Origin: Vitis vinifera
Taxonomy: Eukaryota; Streptophyta; Magnoliopsida; Vitales; Vitaceae
DNA: 64,000 nt
NCBI RefSeq assembly: GCF_030704535.1
Contig: NC_081814.1
Coordinates: forward strand, 26,700,001 to 26,764,000
Direction of reading: 5' to 3'
Shown here: positions 59,003-64,000 of the stretch, piece after piece
How positions within the stretch are numbered: the stretch's first letter is position 1
Layout of the letters: each line of letters starts with the position of its first letter
Notes under the pieces: model-generated
Database searches by the model: none
Told to the model about the DNA's origin: nothing
The model's input: the letters and a program-made list of their open reading frames with translations, nothing else
Program-made: the position numbers and the translations under genes

Positions 59003-61036
59003 CTACTCATCATCTATTAATTCCAGATCAGCTTCCTTGCCTGAGCCTCCCTCTTCCTGAACAACCACACAAAACCCAATTAGTCTTTTCAATAAAAACA
59101 CAAGGAAACCCAAACATCAATGGGGAACAAGACTGAGAATTCAAAAGACCTCTCCATTCTCAGCATTGTAAGTCTCCATTGCCTTGTCATACTCAGCCTT
59201 CAGCTCAGCAGCTTTATCCACGTAAGGCTTCTTCTCCTAAACACCAAATGAGATTCAGGGGTCAAAAATCATGTATTCAGAACTCTTTTAAGTGTATTCC
59301 AAAACATCTGATCAGAACTCACTTCATCAGTCATAGACTTCCATTTTTCACCACCTTCCTTTGCAACCTGGATTAGCCAAAAAACAAAAAAAGTGCTCTT
59401 AAATCAACCATGAATCAAAACACCATAAATAACAAAAAATAGAGGATATAAGTTCAATTTCAACTGTTGAAATGCTGGATTTATTTGAACAAAAAACAAT
59501 ACATTTTAAATTTACTGTACAAATACAATTAATTTTCAAACAAGCTTTCTTAAGAACCATGTCAAGGGCCTGATTCATACCACAGAAACATTCTTAGAGT
59601 CTGGATTTGATTCCTTATATTCCTTTCTGAAATCATCCCTGAAACATAAAATATGAATCAGTACAAAGTAAACCATGTTAATCAACAGAGAGACCACCAA
59701 CACCACAAAAAGAGAGGCTCACATGAAGAGAAAGAAAGCTGTGGGAGGCCTCTTGGGCATGTTTGGATCCTTCACCTTCCTCAATCTCCTGGACTTCTTT
59801 GGCTTTGGTTCTGTTGTTGTGGCATTCTTTCTGTATCAAATAACAAACCAAATCATCAGCATTTCTTTGCACATCCAAGTGTTTTGACAATCGAGTATAG
59901 AACTATATATTACTTTTCTGCTGGCTTCTTTTTCACATCTGTGACCTTCTCCACAACCTGGGCCTCTGCAACAAGAAAAGAAGAATACACAAAATCAACG
60001 TCTCTTTCTCTGAGGAATTTTCAACCAAATCAGATAGGGGACTGACAAAAACACACCTAAATTTAACTTGATTTTAGCCTCAAGACTGCAACTGTGCATG
60101 TCTATAAGCACCACTGGGACATCCTTCTTGCATTCTTCACTGCACAATCAAAAAACATTCCCAAATTTTAAACTAAAATCGGTAGAGTGTCAGCATAAAT
60201 CCCCACTTTTGTTTACAGGGAAAATGAAAATACACTATTTACGTAAATATAAGACCATAAAATTGCAATTTCCCATTATGGGACTCATCCTTCCCAGCAG
60301 CCAAGCAGAAGGGCACAAAAATCCCCTCAGCAAAAAGACCACACATAATGAAAAAAAAGGGAAACAGAAGGGCAATGGAAATCATCAACCTGGTTGCAGA
60401 GAAAACGAAAATGAAAAAGAAACTGAAAAATAAAAATAAATAACCACTGATTTCTCAGTTTTCTCCTAATCTTTCCCAGCAACCAAACAGATGAATGCAC
60501 ACCATCTATTTCGCAGCGTTTACACCATAGTAACAAGACTTCCACATTTCAAAATAGACCCAGTAAAGTATCAACAGAAAACCCCTGTCGGTTGCCCAAA
60601 AAGCTAAGAGAACTCTAAATTTTCTAATTATTTTCCTCATCTTCCCAGCAGCCAATCAGACGAATATACACCATTTGGCATCTTCTTGCAATTTTCACTC
60701 CACAATTTCCCACAGTTCATATCAAAATCAGTAATCAATCAACAAAAACCCTTCGCTTAGTTGCCCAGAGAAAAAAAAAACAAACAAACAAAGAGAGAGA
60801 GAGAACTCCAGCTTCCCGTTACCCCTATATTTCATGGCAACAGAACACAAGCGAATAACAACGACAAGGGTAAACAGAAAACGAAAAGAACTTCAAATCC
60901 CCAAAATCATACTCGACTTTCCCATGAAGAAACAGGGAGAAAACGCATACCATCTGATAAAAGCACTACCGTCTCTGGCGCGTTTGAGAGAACTGGTCTC
61001 AGCTTCAACCCTTTTCCTCTGCTTAGGTCCAGCCAT
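59003..61036 (-). CDS. HMGB6: HMG-box protein, HMGB6-type (eight exons)
   Basis: Exons (complement): 60951-61036, 60057-60139, 59914-59965, 59723-59830, 59581-59638, 59323-59367, 59150-59236 and 59003-59056. All junctions are GT/AG and frame is kept; total 190 aa. N-terminus MAGPKQRKRVEAETSS, a basic nuclear-import-like stretch, then a CxxC ... HxC motif (Cys29, Cys32, His44, Cys46) peculiar to the HMGB6 group. A Lys-rich linker follows, then the HMG box (about 97-165: KRPPTAFFLFMDDFRKEY ... EKWKSMTDEEKKPYV), and a short acidic tail ending DLELIDDE. The box bends DNA as a chromatin architectural factor in the nucleus. Convergent with the LRR gene. Large first intron of about 810 bp. Symbol assigned by N-terminal and box similarity recalled from At5g23420. 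Confidence 0.85.
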
Positions 61037-61450
61037 CTTCAGAGCTCTAGAGAGAGGGTGGAAAAGAGATCGAGAAAGGAGATGGAGAGACAGGGAGATT
61101 GCTTTGATTTTTAATAAGACAACATTGGAGGGAAATTCAGAAATGCTTTTGTTTTCGATTTGCCGCCTGTCAGTCCCCGCCATTGTTTTTTTTATTTGAC
61201 TCGGATTGATGACTTGGCTTCGTCATCTGCCGTTGGTTTTGGCTCTCATTACATGGACCGTTGTAATTGAATGTAGAGTCGAAGTGATTTTTGGGTTGAG
61301 GGTTGGGCTCCAACTCGGCGAATTGGGAAGGGTTGGCTCATATTGGGGCCCAACCCAAATTGAAACACTCATTCCCATCTTACTTACACACCCACGTGGG
61401 ATTTAAGCACTGTACCAAAAATACCCATTTCCTCTTTTACCCTTCTGATT
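61037..61450 (-). promoter_or_regulatory. Promoter region of the HMGB6-type gene
   Basis: Contains the palindromic G-box CCCACGTGGG (61391-61400) and site-II-like TGGGCC/GGCCCA at about 61345-61352 (GGGGCCCAACCC). Both are frequent in promoters of growth- and translation-related plant genes. No TATA box was recognised. The 5'UTR is purine-rich (GAGAGAGGGTGG...). Confidence 0.5.
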
Positions 61451-62380
61451 CTTCCAAACAATCAGACGGAATCAGTCCCCAGGCTCGAGCTATTTTTGTG
61501 GGTAAAATAAGTGCAGGCAATCCTTTTACAATGAAAATTGTGAAAAATAGCAATAATTTAGGGCTGTTTGGTAACTGTATTTTAAAATAATTATGAAAAT
61601 ATTTTTTAAAATAGATTTTAAAAATTGTTTTGTGATTTTTTGTAAAACAAAAATATATTTGAAAGCCTAAAATATTTATAATCTATTTTTAATATTTTTA
61701 AATATGTTTTAAAAATAATTTCTATATTTAATGTTTTATTTTTAATTATTTTACATATTTATATAATTATTTATTAAAATATTTCTTAAAAAATAAATAA
61801 AATAATAGAAAATAACTAAAAATGTTCTTTAAAAACATCATCTTTTTTGCTCTTTAAGAACGTAAAACAGTTTTTTATTATCAAATATGTTTTTTATATT
61901 TTTATTTTGAAAAACAAAAAAATGTTCTCAAAAACGATTTTCAAACAAACCCTTTTATTCTCAAAAACTTTATTAAAACAAAACATTATGCAGTTAACTA
62001 GTAAGTTAACAATATTAGGACAAATGAGAATCTATTAAATAAAAATTAATGAATTAATAATTTGTTTATTTATTGATTAATTAATAAATTATTAATTTAT
62101 CATATTACTTCTTATTTTTTTCAAGAGATTATATCTAATATCATTTTATTTTAATTAAGTGGATTAAATGTTTCTTTCTACAAATTAACTATTTTCCATG
62201 CATTTTATTTAAACAAGTAAAATTCATGAATGGACTTATTTTTTCAAAAAGTTATTTAATTATTCAAAAAATAGAGCACTACATTGTTCAATATATCACA
62301 TCATTTTATTTTATGAACATTTAATCAAGCAAAACTCTATTTAAGTAAACAAAAAACATAACACAACGCATCATACAATA
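61451..62380. other. AT-rich intergenic region, no gene
   Basis: Mostly A/T runs with TTTTAAAAA-type words. No coding frame is supported; the 63-codon ORF at 61847 is low complexity. Confidence 0.55.
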
Positions 62381-63058
62381 ATGGCTTCTATGGGAGCCTT
62401 CCTCCACGTGTTTTCCATGTGGCACACCCCTAGAGCTGCCTAGATAATTGCCAGAGTGCCCGAAGCCTTCTCTCCGGACCATTCAGACATGCAGCAAATG
62501 ACACTGGACTCCTTAGGTGGGCGAAGTCTTCTAGCCAGCCTTCAAGTCCTCCTTACTATATGAAATGATTTTACATCCGACATAAGAATGACAAATGGGA
62601 CCTTTTCCCATTTCCACGTCTACATCAGTGGATTGTCATACACTGTCTCATACCTTCAACAAGTTGAAACGATGCCCAGTTGCATCATGACGCACACCTA
62701 TCAGCTGCCTTAAGCTACAATGATTGCTTTGTCACCTACAGGATAGTCATCATTGCAGTAAAAGTCAAAATGTCAGCTCAGCACTATAGTGTCCCCCCCC
62801 CTTCCTCCCTCCCTCCTGAGCACTATAAAAAGCCCTCCTAAAGCATAACCCAGGTACATATATCGAAGCTTTCATTCTCTTCCAAAAAAGGTTCCAACCC
62901 ATTTATGCTTGACTTAAGCTTCAGAAGGGTGTGACCGAACAACTTGTTTGGACCTCCTTTGTGCAAGGAAGAAGCTTGCTCAACCTCTCAACGTTGGGTA
63001 GAGACTCTTAGTAGCACAACAAAGGGAGGATCTAACTCCAATTGACCTCGCATCAACA
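62381..63058 (+). mobile_element. 5' LTR of a Ty3/gypsy-type retrotransposon
   Basis: TATAAAAAG lies near 62823-62831, followed by a leader and ending in CATCAACA just before the primer site. GC is higher than in the neighbours. The left edge is uncertain (no clear TG start). A run of eight C lies at about 62793-62800. Confidence 0.6.
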
Positions 63059-63059
63059 T

Positions 63060-63079
63060 TGGCGCCATCTGTGAGAAAG
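63060..63079 (+). other. Retrotransposon primer-binding site
   Basis: TGGCGCCATCTGTGAGAAAG begins two bases after the LTR end. TGGCGCC-type primer sites are usual in plant gypsy elements. Confidence 0.6.
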
Positions 63080-63120
63080 CTTTAAGGATGTCAACGCCCT
63101 CAAGGAGCTGATCGTCAACC

Positions 63121-63980
63121 ATGGGTAACGAAGGCTACTTTGACTGGCGTGAAAACATGGAGAGACACCAACAAGAGAGTGAACAACAAGTGCAAACCCT
63201 GCTTCGCGAGACAAGGAGACTTCAAGAAGAGAATGACGTGTTGCGTATCCAAGTATCTTCATCAAGCCCCTCTCGTAGTCGACAACCTAAAAGCCAGCGA
63301 ACGAACTCCAAACAAAACGAAGAGGTGTCATTTCCTAGAAATGCAAAGTTCCCCTATGATAGTCAGGAGGTACAACTTGAAGAGAAGTTTCCACTAACTT
63401 GTCCAACGTTGTTAGATGAAAGCTCCGACTCCACTCGTATCTTAACGAAAATGAGACGCGATAGGAAGTCGCAACTATCTGATACAATGCGTGCACGGTT
63501 AGGGCCTCAAACACCTGACATGGAGGGAATACCACGTGTAGAAACGACCCAGAGGTCTGCCCTAATCCCTCGGCTGCAGCGGTCATGCCAGACTACCCTC
63601 CCCATCCACTAGCACAACCACATGTAGGGCCTCTGACTAAGTGAGATATGTTTGGCTCTGTCAGCAGACGGTTGGATGACATGCTCTCCACGCCTTTCAA
63701 CCCTTACATCATCAACTATGAGCCCCCGAGAGGATTCATGGTGTCAAAATTAATGACATATGACAGAACAAGTGATCCGTTTGATCACATCATGTATTAC
63801 AGGCAGGTCATGACCCTCGACATAGGGAATGACGCGCTGTTATGCAAGGTCTTTCCAGCCAGCCAGCACGATCAGGCACTATCATGGTTCCACTGCCTCC
63901 CAAAGAACTCCGTGAGTAATTTTCGGAATCTATCGAAAGCCTTCGTAGGACATTACCTATGTTCAACACAACATAAGTAG
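63121..63980 (+). pseudogene. Gag region of the Ty3/gypsy element, frameshifted
   Basis: First piece 63121-63612 (163 codons; heptad-like coiled coil about residues 14-45, Ser/Arg-rich linker). Second piece 63648-63980 (110 codons) is in a different frame and holds the core gag domain (TYDRTSDPFDHIMYYRQ ... FPASQHDQALSWFHCLP ... FVGHYLCS). A stop at 63978-63980 interrupts where this family normally reads on. The element continues past the window end. It is a degenerate copy; pol is not visible here. Confidence 0.75.
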
Positions 63981-64000
63981 AGTACCCTGCAAAACATAAA

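Noticed and set aside
59151-59236. Alternative donor one base earlier in HMGB exon 7
   Set aside because: It would change the last exon to a frame ending in a short non-acidic tail; the chosen donor gives the acidic DLELIDDE end.
59653-60045. Plus-strand ORFs of 70-130 codons within the HMGB region
   Set aside because: They are antisense to exons and introns of the HMG-box gene, whose eight exons join in frame.
61847-62038. 63-codon Lys/Phe-rich ORF
   Set aside because: Low-complexity A/T DNA with no domain or splice context.

Overview
The window is plant nuclear DNA, very AT-rich and full of transposable elements. Grapevine (Vitis) is the best guess. The support is the conserved pairing of an LRR gene with an HMG-box gene at the right end, the style of the LTR elements, and the caulimovirid-type endogenous virus; this is inference, because no database search was possible. 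Genes have eukaryotic structure (introns with GT/AG borders, TATA boxes, AATAAA signals), and there are no operons or bacterial features. Layout: (1) 411-30146 and 30624-44449 are two copies of one large tandem duplication. Each unit carries, in order: a fragment of an endogenous pararetrovirus (movement-protein and coat-protein regions only, with inverted primer-site ends); a diverged ~187-bp satellite array whose monomers contain a long palindrome; a single-exon DUF6817-type gene (10716-11996 and 37385-38665, both open, 426 aa, 5 residues different); a ~1.6-kb solo LTR (14361-15954 and 41050-42664); and the start of a second copy of the DUF6817 gene (29913-30146, truncated; 44216-45471, frameshifted). 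The gene had therefore already been duplicated once before the whole block was duplicated again. (2) Unit 1 was later remodelled. A ~1.9-kb TG..CA solo LTR-like element entered the satellite (4093-6016), a ~1.6-kb stretch was locally duplicated (about 7282-10440), a 12.4-kb Mutator-like element (MULE, 17202-29579) inserted, and a deletion fused the second gene copy to a segment also found at 50553-51060. (3) The MULE has 26-bp perfect terminal inverted repeats and a 10-bp target repeat. It carries three gene modules plus one captured fragment: a two-exon MURA-type transposase on the minus strand (DDE residues visible, one in-frame stop); a GRF-type zinc-finger ORF; a 13-exon Ulp1/C48 cysteine-protease gene on the plus strand with His, Asp and Cys visible; and the first exon of a DDX6/DHH1-type DEAD-box RNA helicase, itself tandemly duplicated. 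This makes it an autonomous-style, gene-capturing MULE of the Ulp1-carrying (Kaonashi-like) kind. (4) 47583-56500 is AT-rich intergenic DNA with no gene that I can support. (5) 56510-61450 is the ordinary genic part: an intronless secreted LRR protein (plus strand, 591 aa) followed tail-to-tail by an eight-exon HMGB6-type HMG-box gene (minus strand, 190 aa). The same two gene types are neighbours in Arabidopsis (At5g23400 to At5g23420, from memory). (6) From about 62380 to the window end lies the 5' LTR, primer site and broken gag of a Ty3/gypsy-type retrotransposon that runs off the window.
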